This document shows, in pieces, positions 26,601 through 35,748 of a stretch of 64,000 nt of DNA. The position numbers and the translations under genes were made by a program. The stretch is from Geoalkalibacter subterraneus (GTDB taxonomy: Bacteria > Desulfobacterota > Desulfuromonadia > Desulfuromonadales > Geoalkalibacteraceae). The notes under the pieces were generated by a model, which searched no databases, had not been told where the DNA came from, and saw only the letters and a list, made by a program, of their open reading frames with translations. Numbering within the stretch: the stretch's first letter is position 1; every line of letters starts with the position of its first letter. The stretch covers positions 2,687,001 through 2,751,000 of the forward strand of contig NZ_CP010311.1 of assembly GCF_000827125.1 (NCBI RefSeq), written 5' to 3'.

Positions 26601-27769
26601 GCCGTCGCACTCTTGAGGGTCGGTGGGTCACCGGGGCGCAACCGCCGGAAGATTTCGATCATAGCATCTTCGGCCGTCGCGATCTTGTCGGCAAGCAGAG
26701 TCTCCCGCAGATAAGACCCGACATAAAGATTATCGATAAAGAGAACCTTAAATTGACTGATGCCGCGCTCATGCAGCTCTTCAAGCTTCGCGGACGTCAG
26801 TTCATCGTTGCATTCGACAACGACTTCACCGGTTGAGGTATCGACAATATCTGTCGAGGCGATCTTACCGATGACGCTCTCTTCGCTGAGAGGAATAAAC
26901 TCAAGGCCGGCATCGGAAATTTTGCGAATGCCGGCGCGGGTGAATTTACGGTTCTCCCGAACCAGCACATTACCGTCCGCATCAACAACATCACGGTCTG
27001 CGCGCTGCCCTGCGAGAAGTTCAAGATTGACGCGTTTTTTATAGCCGTTCTCATCACGCACAATTTCTTCGACATCGTAGTAATAGTTGAGCAGCTCTTC
27101 AGCTGTGTGGCCAAGAGCCTTAAGCAGCACGGTGGCCGGCAGTTTGCGACGACGGTCGATGCGTACCCAGATAATGTCTTTATGGTCAAAGTCAAAATCA
27201 AGCCAGGAACCCCGGTACGGGATAACCCGCGCACTGTAGAGGATCTTGCCGCTGGCGTGAGTTTTACCCTTGTCATGGTCGAAAAACACGCCGGGGGAGC
27301 GATGCAGCTGGCTGACGATGACTCTTTCAGTCCCGTTAATAATGAACGTGCCGTTTTCGGTCATCAGGGGAATTTCCCCGAAATAGACCTCCTGCTCCTT
27401 GATGTCACGGATCGACTGAACGCCGGATTCCTTATCGACATCCCAGGACACAAGGCGGACCTTGACCTTCATGGGCGCAGCGAAGGTCATGCCTCGCTGA
27501 TGGCATTCTTCAACATCATACTTGGGCGTTCCGAGCCCGTAGGAAACATACTCAAGCGAACAGGTCTCGCTGAAATCACGAATCGGAAAGACGGAGCGGA
27601 ATACGGCTTCAAGCCCGATATTCTGGCGTGCCGAAGGAGGCAGTTCCGTCTGGAGGAAACGCTTGTAGGAATTTTTCTGAATCTCAATGAGGTTAGGAAT
27701 GTCAATGATCCGCTGAACCTCTGTGAAATGTTTCCTCAGAAGCTGGTTATTCGCGATGGAATAAGCCAT
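23660..27769 (-). CDS. rpoB: DNA-directed RNA polymerase subunit beta
   Basis: Beta subunit, 1369 aa, starting [15 protein letters not shown] at ATG 27769. The rifampicin-pocket region ([31 protein letters not shown], quoted in parts: [18 protein letters not shown]) is wild type, with D, H and S at the usual resistance positions. Further landmarks are GYNFEDSI and the C-terminal [18 protein letters not shown]. 104 bases separate it from rpoC. Confidence 0.98.
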   Translation of the reverse strand: MAYSIANNQLLRKHFTEVQRIIDIPNLIEIQKNSYKRFLQTELPPSARQNIGLEAVFRSVFPIRDFSETCSLEYVSYGLGTPKYDVEECHQRGMTFAAPMKVKVRLVSWDVDKESGVQSIRDIKEQEVYFGEIPLMTENGTFIINGTERVIVSQLHRSPGVFFDHDKGKTHASGKILYSARVIPYRGSWLDFDFDHKDIIWVRIDRRRKLPATVLLKALGHTAEELLNYYYDVEEIVRDENGYKKRVNLELLAGQRADRDVVDADGNVLVRENRKFTRAGIRKISDAGLEFIPLSEESVIGKIASTDIVDTSTGEVVVECNDELTSAKLEELHERGISQFKVLFIDNLYVGSYLRETLLADKIATAEDAMIEIFRRLRPGDPPTLKSATALFDSLFFNPERYDLSVVGRLKLNYKLGLDTPLEHTTLTKEDILEVVRYLIDLRNGKGAIDDIDHLGNRRVRTVGELLENQYRIGLVRMERAIKERMSLQDVDSLMPHDLVNSKPVSAVVKEFFGSSQLSQFMDQTNPLSEITHKRRLSALGPGGLTRERAGFEVRDVHPTHYGRVCPIETPEGPNIGLIASLSTYARINEYGFVETPYRIVKDGQVTHEIRYFSALEEEGHAIAQANAPLDENDRFVNELVTARKNGEFVMTNREEIELMDVSPKQLVSVAASLIPFLENDDANRALMGSNMQRQAVPLLRADAPLVGTGMERIVAHDSGAAVVARHNGVVESVDAARIVIKIDEDEVDESGTGVDIYNLIKFVRSNQNTCLNQKPIVKVGDRVKRGDIIGDGPSTEWGELALGQNVLVAFMPWEGYNFEDSILISEKLVKEDRYTSVHIEEFECVARDTKLGKEEITNDIPNLGEDALANLDESGIIRIGAEVGPGDIMVGKITPKGETQLSPEEKLLRAIFGEKAGDVRDTSLRVPPGVEGVVIGARVFSRKGADKDSRTEVIERSEIEKLLKDQEDEIRIIRNSSRGKLKSLLIGHTSAVTVTDDKGNVLLGKGVKITEDALTRIPVSRWSEISLAQADEAEEKLAEILRRLREREDLIRGVFADKIEKIKRGDDLPPGVIKMVKVYVAIKRKLQVGDKMAGRHGNKGVLSRVLPEEDMPYMADGTPVEIVLNPLGVPSRMNVGQILETHLGLAARTLGVQIEKAIADGLATTPMKEKLKAAYNDEDTSVFIDSLNDDEVVSLARRLSKGVPMASPVFEGVPEDKIKSELERCNLPKSGQVILHDGKTGEAFKEKVTVGIMYMLKLHHLVDDKIHARSIGPYSLVTQQPLGGKAQFGGQRLGEMEVWAMEAYGAAHALQEFLTVKSDDVAGRTRIYESIVKGKHTLEAGLPESFNVLIKELQSLCLDVELLEEDEE

Positions 27770-27800
27770 GTTTTCTCCTTTGAGTGGCGAAAGTAGAATA

Positions 27801-27827
27801 GCCAAGGCCGCTCGCGGCGACCTTGGC
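27801..27827 (-). promoter_or_regulatory. Hairpin between rplL and rpoB
   Basis: An 11-base stem with one mismatch (GCCAAGG core) in the 85-base gap between rplL and rpoB, without a following T-run. In E. coli the same gap holds an attenuator and an RNase III site that set the ratio of L7/L12 to polymerase. A similar role is inferred from position only. Confidence 0.55.
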
Positions 27828-27854
27828 TTAGTCCTGCCTTATGCAAGGGAGGTG

Positions 27855-28232
27855 CTACTTGAGCTCGACGCCGGCACCGGCTTCTTCAAGCTGCTTCTTG
27901 AGATCTTCGGCTTCAGCCTTGGCCACTGCCTGCTTGACCGGCTGAGGTGCACCCTCTACCAGGTCCTTGGCCTCCTTGAGGCCGAGGCCGGTGATGGCAC
28001 GAACCACCTTGATCACGTTGATCTTCTTGTCGCCGGCAGAGGTCAGGACGACGTCAAACTCGTCCTTCTCTTCAGCCGCTTCGGCGGCAGCGCCCGGTGC
28101 GGCGGCCACAGCTACAGGAGCAGCCGCGGAAACACCGAATTTGTCTTCCAGCTCTTTGACCAGTTCGGCCAGTTCAAGAACGCTCATGTTCTCGATAAAC
28201 TCAACAACCTGCTCTTTCGTGATATCAGCCAT
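27855..28232 (-). CDS. rplL: 50S ribosomal protein L7/L12
   Basis: Stalk protein that recruits translation GTPases; 125 aa. It has an N-terminal dimerisation helix ([31 protein letters not shown]), an alanine-rich hinge (about 37-55) and the C-terminal domain ([14 protein letters not shown]...[15 protein letters not shown]). Confidence 0.98.
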   Translation of the reverse strand: MADITKEQVVEFIENMSVLELAELVKELEDKFGVSAAAPVAVAAAPGAAAEAAEEKDEFDVVLTSAGDKKINVIKVVRAITGLGLKEAKDLVEGAPQPVKQAVAKAEAEDLKKQLEEAGAGVELK

Positions 28233-28283
28233 TTTCTATCTTCCTCCGAATTTTTACGTACCGTAATCGATTTAGTAATTTTT

Positions 28284-28802
28284 TCAGGCCGCCTTCTTGT
28301 CCTGAATCGCCCCAAGCACCTGGACCAGCGAGCGCGGCACAGCGGCAAGCACTCCGACAAAGTTGCTGACCGGTGCATTGATGGAGCCAAGCATTTTAGC
28401 GAGAAGCTCTTCGCGACTGGGCAACTCGGCGAGTGCCTTGATGTCGTCAGCAGTCAGCTTCTTGCCGTCAAGAGCTCCGACCTTAAGTTCGAATTTTTCG
28501 TTTGCCTTGGCAAACTTACTCAGAACCTTGGCGGGCGCGACAGGGTCATCCAGGACGAACGCCAGCGCGGTCGGCCCAACCATGTCGTCCGCCAGACACT
28601 CGAGCGAGGTCCCTTTGGCAGCACGGCGCAGAAGGGTGTTTTTAACAACACGGTACTCTGCACCTGTCTGACGCAACTCTGCTCGCAGCTGATTAACCTT
28701 CTCAACATTGATCCCGCGGTAATCCGCGAGAAAAGCCGCCTTGGCATCAGCCAGTTTTGCGGCGAGCTCGACAACCAGATCTTGCTTATTGGTTCGGTTC
28801 AA
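28284..28802 (-). CDS. rplJ: 50S ribosomal protein L10
   Basis: Stalk base that carries the L7/L12 dimers and represses its own operon; 172 aa. Motifs seen are AAFLADYRGINVEKVNQLR and RVVKNTLLRRA, then the C-terminal L12-binding helix. The start is TTG at 28802, seven bases after AAAGGAGG; the upstream open frame is leader sequence. Confidence 0.96.
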   Translation of the reverse strand: MNRTNKQDLVVELAAKLADAKAAFLADYRGINVEKVNQLRAELRQTGAEYRVVKNTLLRRAAKGTSLECLADDMVGPTALAFVLDDPVAPAKVLSKFAKANEKFELKVGALDGKKLTADDIKALAELPSREELLAKMLGSINAPVSNFVGVLAAVPRSLVQVLGAIQDKKAA

Positions 28803-28828
28803 CGTCTCTCCTCCTTTCTTTAAAAATT

Positions 28829-28898
28829 TGAAAGGCACTATTGCCTTTCATTCCCGCAGGGTCGGGGAGAGACGAACCGTATTCGTCACACCCTCTCC
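28829..28898 (-). promoter_or_regulatory. L10 leader and attenuator hairpin upstream of rplJ
   Basis: Two structures stand in the rplA-rplJ gap. The first (28866-28898) is a stem GGAGAG/CTCTCC, a five-base one-sided bulge GGTGT, then GACGAA/TTCGTC, matching the bulged site bound by L10-L12 in known L10 leaders. The second (28829-28850) is a nine-base perfect hairpin (TGAAAGGCA/TGCCTTTCA) followed by AAATTTTT, 26 bases before the TTG start. It could act as an attenuator. Confidence 0.75.
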
Positions 28899-29002
28899 AA
28901 GCCTCGGCAGGAGCCCTATCCAGGGATTAAACGCATAAATACGTCCCTGCTGTCTTTGACCCTGAGTGAGTGGGAAGCTGAAACACTCTGAACGGAAAAA
29001 CC

Positions 29003-29704
29003 TTACTTGACCAGCGCCTGAATGGCCGGCACATCAATGTTGATGCCGGGCCCCATCGTACTGGATAGGCAGATCTTGCGCAAATAGGTTCCCTTGGAGG
29101 TTGAAGGCTTGGCTTTGATCAAAGCGTCAACCAGCGACACGATATTTTCTTGCAGCTTTTGCGCGTCAAAGGAGACTTTGCCGACCGGCGCGTGGATGAT
29201 ACCGGCCTTTTCAACCCGGTACTCGACCTTGCCGGACTTTGCCTCGTTTACGGCGCGACCGACATCCATGGTCACCGTGCCGACCTTGGGGTTAGGCATC
29301 AACCCACGAGGTCCGAGCAGGCGGCCGATCTTACCGACGGTTCCCATCATATCCGGAGTGGCGATGGCCGTGTCGAAATCAAACCAACCCTCCTGAATGC
29401 GGGCAACCAGGTCATCAGATCCAACAAAGTCTGCGCCGGCATCCTGGGCTTCCTGGGCCTTTTCCCCTTTAGCGAAGACAAGAACTCTTATGTCCTTGCC
29501 AAGGCCGTTCGGCAGAACCACGGCACCACGGACCATCTGGTCCGCCTTGCGAGGATCGACTCCGAGCTTTACCACGACATCGACCGTCTCATCGAATTTA
29601 GCCCAAGCCGAGTCCTTGACCAGACCGACGGCGTCTTCCAATGAATAGACCTGAGTCCGATCGACCTTGGCTTTAGCTTCCTTTTGCTTCTTTCCAATTG
29701 CCAT
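29003..29704 (-). CDS. rplA: 50S ribosomal protein L1
   Basis: L1-stalk protein that helps release E-site tRNA and autoregulates the L11 operon; 233 aa. The start is [14 protein letters not shown] at ATG 29704. Motifs seen are [31 protein letters not shown] and [16 protein letters not shown]. Confidence 0.97.
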   Translation of the reverse strand: MAIGKKQKEAKAKVDRTQVYSLEDAVGLVKDSAWAKFDETVDVVVKLGVDPRKADQMVRGAVVLPNGLGKDIRVLVFAKGEKAQEAQDAGADFVGSDDLVARIQEGWFDFDTAIATPDMMGTVGKIGRLLGPRGLMPNPKVGTVTMDVGRAVNEAKSGKVEYRVEKAGIIHAPVGKVSFDAQKLQENIVSLVDALIKAKPSTSKGTYLRKICLSSTMGPGINIDVPAIQALVK

Positions 29705-29732
29705 TTTGTTCAACTCCCGCTTACGCCGTCGA

Positions 29733-30155
29733 TCAGGCGACTTCGATACCCATGCTACGCGCGGTTCCTTCAACGGTGCGCACAGCGGCATCAAGATCAA
29801 AACAATTAAGGTCAGGCATTTTGATCTTGGCGATCTCAACCACCTGGTCTTTGGTCACCTTGCCCACCTTGTTCTTATTGGGAACTCCAGACCCCTTGGG
29901 CAGCTTGGCAGCCTTCATAAGAAGTACGGCCGCAGGAGGAGTCTTGGTGATAAAGGTAAACGAACGATCCGCGTACACGGTGATCACAACTGGTGTAATC
30001 ATCCCGTCGAGATCCTGGGTTTTAGCATTGAACGCCTTACAGAATTCCATGATGTTGACCCCATGCTGCCCGAGGGCGGGGCCAACCGGCGGTGAGGGGT
30101 TAGCCTTACCGGCAGGAATCTGCAATTTAATCTGACCTACAACCTTTTTGGCCAT
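29733..30155 (-). CDS. rplK: 50S ribosomal protein L11
   Basis: GTPase-centre protein, 140 aa. It begins [20 protein letters not shown] and contains [19 protein letters not shown]. Conserved prolines of the thiostrepton-binding region are present. The C-terminal rRNA-binding domain ends [10 protein letters not shown]. Confidence 0.98.
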   Translation of the reverse strand: MAKKVVGQIKLQIPAGKANPSPPVGPALGQHGVNIMEFCKAFNAKTQDLDGMITPVVITVYADRSFTFITKTPPAAVLLMKAAKLPKGSGVPNKNKVGKVTKDQVVEIAKIKMPDLNCFDLDAAVRTVEGTARSMGIEVA

Positions 30156-30200
30156 CGGTTTCTCCTTAAACGCCTGAAATTGCGCAGCCAGCGTCAATCA

Positions 30201-30734
30201 TCAGCTGGTTTTTTCAACCTGGATAAATTCAAGTTCGACCGGGGTCGTCCTGCCGAAAATACTCACCATCACCTTGAGCTTGCCTTTGTCCGGCTTAACA
30301 TCCTCGACAACACCGGTGAAATTAAGGAAAGGACCGTCGACAACGCGAACAGTCTCGCCGACCTCGAACTCCACCTTGGGCTTGGGCCTCTCGACTCCCT
30401 CCTCCATCCGACTGGTGATCTTAGCTACCTCTTCATCGGGGATTGCAGGGGGATTGTTATTGCCGCCGACAAACCCTGTCACCTTGGGCGTGTCCTTGAC
30501 GACATGCCAAGTCTCGTTGTCCAACTCCATCTGAACCAGAATGTAGCCGGGGAAAAATTTGCGCTGGGAGGTCTTACGCTCACCCTTGCGCAATTCCACC
30601 ACCGTTTCAGACGGAATCAGCACCTCACCAAAAGACTCTTCGAACCCAAGGGCCCGAATGCGCTCTTCGAGATTGGCCTTAACCTTATTCTCATACCCTG
30701 AATAGGTATGAACTCCGTACCATTTCATGCCCAT
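30201..30734 (-). CDS. nusG: Transcription termination/antitermination factor NusG
   Basis: Elongation factor linking RNA polymerase with Rho and ribosomes; 177 aa. The NGN domain contains [20 protein letters not shown] and [10 protein letters not shown]. The KOW domain contains [22 protein letters not shown]. The upstream ATG is chosen because AAGGGGA stands just before it. Confidence 0.97.
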   Translation of the reverse strand: MGMKWYGVHTYSGYENKVKANLEERIRALGFEESFGEVLIPSETVVELRKGERKTSQRKFFPGYILVQMELDNETWHVVKDTPKVTGFVGGNNNPPAIPDEEVAKITSRMEEGVERPKPKVEFEVGETVRVVDGPFLNFTGVVEDVKPDKGKLKVMVSIFGRTTPVELEFIQVEKTS

Positions 30735-30752
30735 AGCGTCCCCTTGTTCTGC

Positions 30753-30938
30753 CTAACTGAGCAACATCTTGACGACATTGGACAGCATCCAGTCGACCGC
30801 ACCCAGAAAAACGGCTATAAAAATCACCAAGAGGATGACTACTGAAGTCGAAGCGTAGGTCTCCTTGCGGGTCGGCCAGGTGACCTTTTTCAACTCGGAC
30901 TTCACATGGGCCAGAAATTCAGATACATTTTTAAACAC
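30753..30938 (-). CDS. secE: Preprotein translocase subunit SecE
   Basis: Short SecE (61 aa) with one transmembrane helix (STSVVILLVIFIAVFLGAVDW, about 29-49) after the amphipathic FLAHVKSELKKVTWPTRKET segment that clamps SecY. The start is GTG at 30938. The order tRNA-Trp-secE-nusG-rplK is widespread. Confidence 0.96.
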   Translation of the reverse strand: MFKNVSEFLAHVKSELKKVTWPTRKETYASTSVVILLVIFIAVFLGAVDWMLSNVVKMLLS

Positions 30939-30973
30939 TATCGTGGAACCTCACAGAGGATTATTCTCAAAGT

Positions 30974-31050
30974 TGGCAGGCCAGGAGGGATTCGAACCCC
31001 CAACACCCGGTTTTGGAGACCGGTGCTCTAGCCATTAGAGCTACTGGCCT
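30974..31050 (-). tRNA. trnW: tRNA-Trp (CCA anticodon)
   Basis: Full cloverleaf on the minus strand. The seven-pair acceptor is AGGCCAG/CTGGCCT and the anticodon stem is CCGGT/ACCGG around CTCCAAA. The TTCGAAT T-loop is present, and the 3' CCA is encoded. It lies just before secE. Confidence 0.97.
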
Positions 31051-31056
31051 GCATAC

Positions 31057-31083
31057 AAAAAGCCACAGCGAGCCTGTGGCTTT
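31057..31083 (-). terminator. Hairpin with T-run after rpmG
   Basis: Ten-base stem AAAGCCACAG/CTGTGGCTTT with a five-base loop. On the minus strand it is followed by a short T-run (T5 including the stem end). It lies 24 bases after the rpmG stop and 6 bases before tRNA-Trp. It may be a partial terminator or an RNA processing site. Confidence 0.65.
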
Positions 31084-31106
31084 GAGCGACAAACGTTGGA
31101 CCGCTG

Positions 31107-31256
31107 CTACTTGGTTTCGCGATGTGGAGTATGCTTGCGACAAAACCGGCAGTACTTACTGAATTCCAGCTTGTCCGGCGTATTCCTTTTGTTCTTAGTC
31201 GTCGTATAGTTGCGCTGCTTGCATTCAGTACAAGCCAAAGTCACAATGTCCCGCAT
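31107..31256 (-). CDS. rpmG: 50S ribosomal protein L33
   Basis: 49 aa, read directly from the DNA. It begins [22 protein letters not shown] and carries CTEC and CRFC pairs, so it is the zinc-binding form. It lies between tuf and tRNA-Trp, the usual place ahead of secE. Confidence 0.96.
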   Translation of the reverse strand: MRDIVTLACTECKQRNYTTTKNKRNTPDKLEFSKYCRFCRKHTPHRETK

Positions 31257-31268
31257 TGTCTTATCCTT

Positions 31269-31299
31269 AGCGGCCTCTCCGCAAGGCGAAGAGGCCGCT
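31269..31299 (-). other. Hairpin between tuf and rpmG
   Basis: Perfect ten-base stem (AGCGGCCTCT/AGAGGCCGCT) with an 11-base loop and no T-run on the minus strand. It is more likely an mRNA stability or processing element than a terminator. Confidence 0.5.
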
Positions 31300-31316
31300 C
31301 ATAAAGGTTTCTCCGA

Positions 31317-32507
31317 TTACTCGATGATATCGCTGACGACGCCGGCACCGACGGTGCGGCCGCCTTCACGAATCGCGAAACGCAGTTCCTTGTCCATGGC
31401 GATCGGGGTGATCAGATTTACCGTCATCGCGATGTTGTCGCCCGGCATGACCATCTCGGTCCCTTCAGGCAACTCAACCACACCCGTCACGTCCGTGGTG
31501 CGGAAATAGAACTGGGGACGATATCCCTTGAAGAACGGTGTATGACGTCCACCCTCTTCCTTGGTCAGAATGTAGGCTTCAGCCTTGAAGCGGGTGTGAG
31601 GCGTGATGCTGCCGGGCTTGGCCAGGACCTGACCGCGCTCCACATCTTCACGCTTGGTGCCGCGCAGCAGAACCCCGACGTTGTCGCCGGCCTGACCCTG
31701 ATCAAGCAGCTTGCGGAACATCTCGACACCGGTCACAACCGTCTTGACCGTATCCTTCATCCCGACAATTTCAACTTCGTCGCCGACCTTGACGATGCCG
31801 CGCTCGATACGACCGGTTACAACGGTGCCGCGACCGGAGATGGAGAACACGTCCTCGACAGGCATCAGGTACGGACGATCGATATCGCGCTCGGGCTCAG
31901 GGATGTAGCTGTCGCAGGCATCCATCAGCTCAAAGATGGCTTTCTTCCCGATCTCCTCGTCGCGACCTTCCAGAGCGGCCAGAGCCGAGCCCTTGATGAT
32001 CGGAATGTCATCCCCGGGGAAATCATACTGGGTCAGAAGCTCGCGGATCTCCAGCTCGACCAGCTCGAGCAGCTCCTCGTCGTCGACCATGTCGACTTTG
32101 TTGAGGAACACCACCATGGCGGGCACGCCGACCTGACGGGCCAGCAGGATGTGCTCGCGAGTCTGAGGCATGGGGCCGTCGGCGGCCGAGACCACCAAGA
32201 TCGCACCGTCCATCTGCGCCGCACCGGTGATCATGTTCTTGACATAATCGGCATGGCCGGGGCAGTCAACATGAGCATAGTGACGTGCTGCGGTCTGGTA
32301 CTCGACGTGAGCGGTGGCGATGGTGATGCCGCGCTCGCGCTCCTCGGGAGCATTGTCGATTGTGTCAAATGCTTTGAATTCCGCACCGCCGGCTTCGGAC
32401 AGAACCTTGGTGATCGCCGCGGTCAGAGTCGTCTTCCCATGGTCGACGTGACCAATGGTCCCGATATTGACATGGGGTTTTGTTCTTTCGAATTTTGCTT
32501 TAGCCAT
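31317..32507 (-). CDS. tuf: Elongation factor Tu, copy in the tRNA-tuf operon
   Basis: Second EF-Tu gene (396 aa), identical in protein to the copy at 15012-16202, with the same [16 protein letters not shown] and NKVD motifs. Identity between the copies stops abruptly at the start codon and at the stop, which points to gene conversion. It follows four tRNA genes in the same order as the E. coli thrU-tyrU-glyT-thrT-tufB operon. A seven-base hairpin (32557-32576) lies in its 135-base leader after tRNA-Thr. Confidence 0.98.
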   Translation of the reverse strand: MAKAKFERTKPHVNIGTIGHVDHGKTTLTAAITKVLSEAGGAEFKAFDTIDNAPEERERGITIATAHVEYQTAARHYAHVDCPGHADYVKNMITGAAQMDGAILVVSAADGPMPQTREHILLARQVGVPAMVVFLNKVDMVDDEELLELVELEIRELLTQYDFPGDDIPIIKGSALAALEGRDEEIGKKAIFELMDACDSYIPEPERDIDRPYLMPVEDVFSISGRGTVVTGRIERGIVKVGDEVEIVGMKDTVKTVVTGVEMFRKLLDQGQAGDNVGVLLRGTKREDVERGQVLAKPGSITPHTRFKAEAYILTKEEGGRHTPFFKGYRPQFYFRTTDVTGVVELPEGTEMVMPGDNIAMTVNLITPIAMDKELRFAIREGGRTVGAGVVSDIIE

Positions 32508-32641
32508 TGCTTAAACCTCCCGTTGCGCTTGCGAACGTTTGTTGAAATTGACTCACGGTCCCGCGACAACGGGACCCAAAGGAAGTTCTGCGACCAAAAA
32601 AGACATGATCATGAAACGGCAAATTCTCCAGCGAGACAAAA

Positions 32642-32718
<77 letters not shown>

Positions 32719-32752
32719 TCATTTCAACTGCAACTGAAGAATTCAAAGATTC

Positions 32753-32829
32753 TGGAGCGGGAAACGGGACTCGAACCCGCGACCCTCAGCTTGGAAGGCT
32801 GATGCTCTAGCCAACTGAGCTACTCCCGC
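32753..32829 (-). tRNA. tRNA-Gly (TCC anticodon)
   Basis: Minus-strand cloverleaf. The acceptor is GCGGGAG/TTCCCGC, the anticodon loop is CTTCCAA between TCAGC and GCTGA, and CCA is encoded. Confidence 0.96.
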
Positions 32830-32950
32830 CAAAACCTCACACGATTCAAAGAAGCTTTTTGGAATCCGCACCGAAAGATGCTTTCAGTTTAAACGGCTGC
32901 AACAGCCTCCTGAAGCGACACCCTTCGGCCTTCCTCCGGAATGCGTTAAG

Positions 32951-33035
<85 letters not shown>

Positions 33036-33094
33036 AGAGAAAAATTCCGTATCTTGCAGTATTTATTTGTATGGGCTCGCACCCGACCGCTCGC

Positions 33095-33170
33095 TGGAGC
33101 TGGCGACAGGAATCGAACCCGCAACCTGCTGATTACAAGTCAGCTGCTCTACCAGTTGAGCTACGCCAGC
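33095..33170 (-). tRNA. tRNA-Thr (TGT anticodon)
   Basis: Minus-strand cloverleaf. The acceptor is GCTGGCG/CGCCAGC, the anticodon loop is CTTGTAA between GCTGA and TCAGC, and CCA is encoded. First gene of the tRNA-tuf operon. Confidence 0.97.
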
Positions 33171-33181
33171 ATGGGCAGGGA

Positions 33182-33210
33182 TATATACCCCAGAGCGAAT
33201 CAAAAGGCAA
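33182..33210 (-). promoter_or_regulatory. Promoter of the tRNA-tuf operon with GC-rich discriminator
   Basis: Minus strand: TTGCCT (33205-33210), a 17-base spacer and TATATA (33182-33187), then TCCCTGCCC before the first tRNA. The GC-rich discriminator after the -10 is typical of stable-RNA promoters under stringent control. The -35 is embedded in an inverted repeat (AAGGCAA/TTGCCTT, 33204-33225). Confidence 0.75.
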
Positions 33211-33231
33211 GCATAAAATTGCCTTGCCTGC

Positions 33232-33267
33232 CCTCCACGCTCAGCCCTGACGGCATGAGTGTGGAGG
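33232..33267. repeat. Inverted repeat upstream of the tRNA-tuf promoter
   Basis: Twelve-base arms with one mismatch (CCTCCACGCTCA / TGAGTGTGGAGG) around a 12-base loop. On the plus strand an AT-rich run follows. A TTGACA lies just beyond on the minus strand (about 33,290) with TATAAT only 12 bases later, so it is a poor promoter. Role unknown. Confidence 0.5.
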
Positions 33268-33330
33268 TTTATTATATTTGGCGTGCGTTGTCAAGAGGCT
33301 CGAGGCTTTTTTTCGGCAGCAACGCATTTT

Positions 33331-35505
33331 TTAATCCCCCCGAGGGTGGCGCAGCAGGAAACACTGATGAATTTTCGGGCTGCGACGGAAGTCCCACGGC
33401 ACCGTCTGTGCGGAGACATCCTGCACCTCCCATCGCTCGGAAAGAGTGGCATCCAGCCGGAATTTTCGGAAGTTGGTTGAGAAAACAAGCGTTCCGTCCG
33501 CCTCGAGGCGGCGCATGGTCCACTCGATCAATGCCGCATGATCTCGCTGAACGTCAAAATCACGGCCGCGGGTCTTTGAGTTGGAGAATGTCGGCGGATC
33601 AAGAAAGATGAGGTCGTACTTCTCGCGGCCGGCATCGATCCACCTCATCACATCGGCGCGTTCGAGTTTGTGGCGGCGCGGGTCAAGCCCGTTGAGCCTG
33701 AAGTTTTCCTTCGCCCAGTCAAGATAGGTCCGTGAAGCATCGACAGTGGTACTGGATTGCGCCCCGCCGCGAGCCGCAAAGACCGTGGCACTCCCGGTAT
33801 AAGCGAACAGGTTGAGGAATCGCTTGCCTGCGGCCATCTCCATGATGCGCTGCCGAATCGGGCGATGGTCGAGAAATAAACCGCTGTCCAGATAATCGCC
33901 GAGATTGACCAGGAAGCGGCACGGCCCCTCGCTGACTTCGAAAAAATGGCCGCCTTCTCCCATCCGGCCGTACTGCGCCTCCCCCTTCTGCTGTTTGCGC
34001 TGCTTGAGGAAAACTCTGTCCGGCGGAACCTCGATAACTTCGGAGCTGATCCGCAACAGATCCTGAAGGCGCCTTCTTGCCTTGCCGGGATCAATGCTTG
34101 AAGGGGCCTTGTACTCCTGGATATGCAGCCGTCCATCGTAATAGTCGATCGCTGCCGCATATTCGGGAAGATCGGCATCATAGACCCGGTAGCAGCAAAC
34201 CCCTTCCCGCTTGGCCCAGCGCTGCGCCGCCTTGAAATTCTTACGCAGCCGGTTGGCAAGCATCAAAGCGGTATCGTCGTGATCGCTTTTTGCTTCAGCG
34301 CCGCTTGCAGGAGGGGTTGTATCCGCAGCAGGTGCAGGGCCCAGGTGATAGTGATAAAGACGGGCCTGGATCGGACCATTTCGCAGAGAATGAGTTCTCG
34401 AGGCGCGCAATCCAAGAAAGGAGGCAAGCTCAGGATTGGAAGTAAACACACTGAGCTGCCAGCCCGGGAAAGATTGCCGGCATTGACCGCCCAGCACGCT
34501 GTAAAGCACCTGAAGCTGCGCCTTGTCGCCCAGCCGCTCTCCATAGGGAGGATTGGTGACGACAAGGCCTGCAGCACTCTCGTTCATGCTTCGTCCCATC
34601 TCCGGCAGCCAGGTAGAGAAATCTCCGATATCGATACGGACATGGTTTTCAAGACCACAGGCGCGCAGATTCTCCCTCGCCGACTCCACCACATGGGGAT
34701 CGCGCTCGCAGCCCGCGATCACCGGCAGCCCGCCAAGCCCCTGGGCAAATCGTTCCCGGGCGTCTTCCTGCACAGCCCGCCACAGGTCCTCGCGATGCCC
34801 GCGCCAGCCGCAAAAACCGTAATAGTCGCGCCACAAACCGGGAGCTCCGTCCGCTGCAATCAGAGCGCCTTCGATCAGCAGCGTCCCGGCGCCGCACAAC
34901 GGATCGAGCAAGGGGGCTGACCTGCGTGCCGCATCGGCCCATCCGGCACGCAGCAAAACGGCTGCAGCCAGATTTTCTTTCAGCGGGGCGGCTCCGCCCA
35001 CCCTGCGGTAGCCGCGCCGGTGCAGAGACTCGCCCGCCAGGTCGATGCTGAGCATCGCCTGATCCTTGTCCACATCGAGAGAGACCTGCAGATCGGGGCG
35101 TTGCGGCTGCACGTCGGGACGCTGTCCCCAGCGCTCACACAGCCGATCGACAATGGCGTCCTTGACACGCAGGGCGGCAAAACGCGAATGATTTAAAGCA
35201 GAACGGCGCAGATGGGCATTGACCGCAAAGGTGCCGCCAGCGGGCAGGTGATCTTCCCACTCCACTTCCAGCGCCTGGGCGTAGAGCTGGTCTCCATCAA
35301 GCGCTTCGAAACGGGCCACCGGAAGATAAACCCGGGTTGCCACGCGTGACCAGAGGCACAGACGGTAGGCACTCTCCAGAGTGGCGTCGAACAGAATGCC
35401 ATTAGGAGTTGCCTGCAGCTCGACGCCGCCGGCCTCCTCGATTTCCGCACCCAGAAGATCCTCGGTGCCAAGCGGTGATACAGCAAAGAAACGGGACTGA
35501 TTCAA
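33331..35505 (-). CDS. rlmL: Bifunctional 23S rRNA methyltransferase RlmKL
   Basis: 724 aa, with three parts. A THUMP domain (about 45-165) is followed by the RlmL guanine-N2 methyltransferase, with DPLCGAGTLLIEGALIA and the catalytic VVTNPPYGERLG. The C-terminal RlmK guanine-N7 methyltransferase has LNLFAYTGSATVFAARGGA and LIFLDPPTFSNSK. In E. coli the fused enzyme modifies G2445 and G2069 of 23S rRNA. The start is TTG at 35505 with a weak ribosome binding site, chosen because no ATG fits the conserved N terminus. Single gene, facing the same way as its neighbours. Confidence 0.93.
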   Translation of the reverse strand: MNQSRFFAVSPLGTEDLLGAEIEEAGGVELQATPNGILFDATLESAYRLCLWSRVATRVYLPVARFEALDGDQLYAQALEVEWEDHLPAGGTFAVNAHLRRSALNHSRFAALRVKDAIVDRLCERWGQRPDVQPQRPDLQVSLDVDKDQAMLSIDLAGESLHRRGYRRVGGAAPLKENLAAAVLLRAGWADAARRSAPLLDPLCGAGTLLIEGALIAADGAPGLWRDYYGFCGWRGHREDLWRAVQEDARERFAQGLGGLPVIAGCERDPHVVESARENLRACGLENHVRIDIGDFSTWLPEMGRSMNESAAGLVVTNPPYGERLGDKAQLQVLYSVLGGQCRQSFPGWQLSVFTSNPELASFLGLRASRTHSLRNGPIQARLYHYHLGPAPAADTTPPASGAEAKSDHDDTALMLANRLRKNFKAAQRWAKREGVCCYRVYDADLPEYAAAIDYYDGRLHIQEYKAPSSIDPGKARRRLQDLLRISSEVIEVPPDRVFLKQRKQQKGEAQYGRMGEGGHFFEVSEGPCRFLVNLGDYLDSGLFLDHRPIRQRIMEMAAGKRFLNLFAYTGSATVFAARGGAQSSTTVDASRTYLDWAKENFRLNGLDPRRHKLERADVMRWIDAGREKYDLIFLDPPTFSNSKTRGRDFDVQRDHAALIEWTMRRLEADGTLVFSTNFRKFRLDATLSERWEVQDVSAQTVPWDFRRSPKIHQCFLLRHPRGD

Positions 35506-35677
35506 ATTGTTTTACCCTGACGTATGCACGCGGCATGCGGATGATCCGCCGCGTGTCATTCTTTGATTGGTGGCCCTGTGAAACTCGGGCCTCTGATGGA
35601 CTGGGGAATTCTAACTTGAATCAGACAGCGCGCCAAGAATAAAACATAGCGGGCACGCTCAGGCCGGGCACCCATAT

Positions 35678-35703
35678 AAAAAGGGCCGCGATAAACACGG
35701 CCC
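35678..35703 (-). terminator. Intrinsic terminator after the CheX-like gene
   Basis: Minus strand: stem GGGCCG/CGGCCC, nine-base loop, then T5, 45 bases beyond the stop of the 35749-36612 gene. It separates that gene from rlmKL. Confidence 0.8.
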
Positions 35704-35748
35704 CGGCAGGCAACAACAACGGTCATGGGCAATAATCGAGAGGGAGAA

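Noticed and set aside
33244-33300. Second promoter of the tRNA-tuf operon (TTGACA near 33,290)
   Set aside because: The only good -10 (TATAAT) is 12 bases away, too close for sigma-70; the promoter at 33182-33210 is far better.
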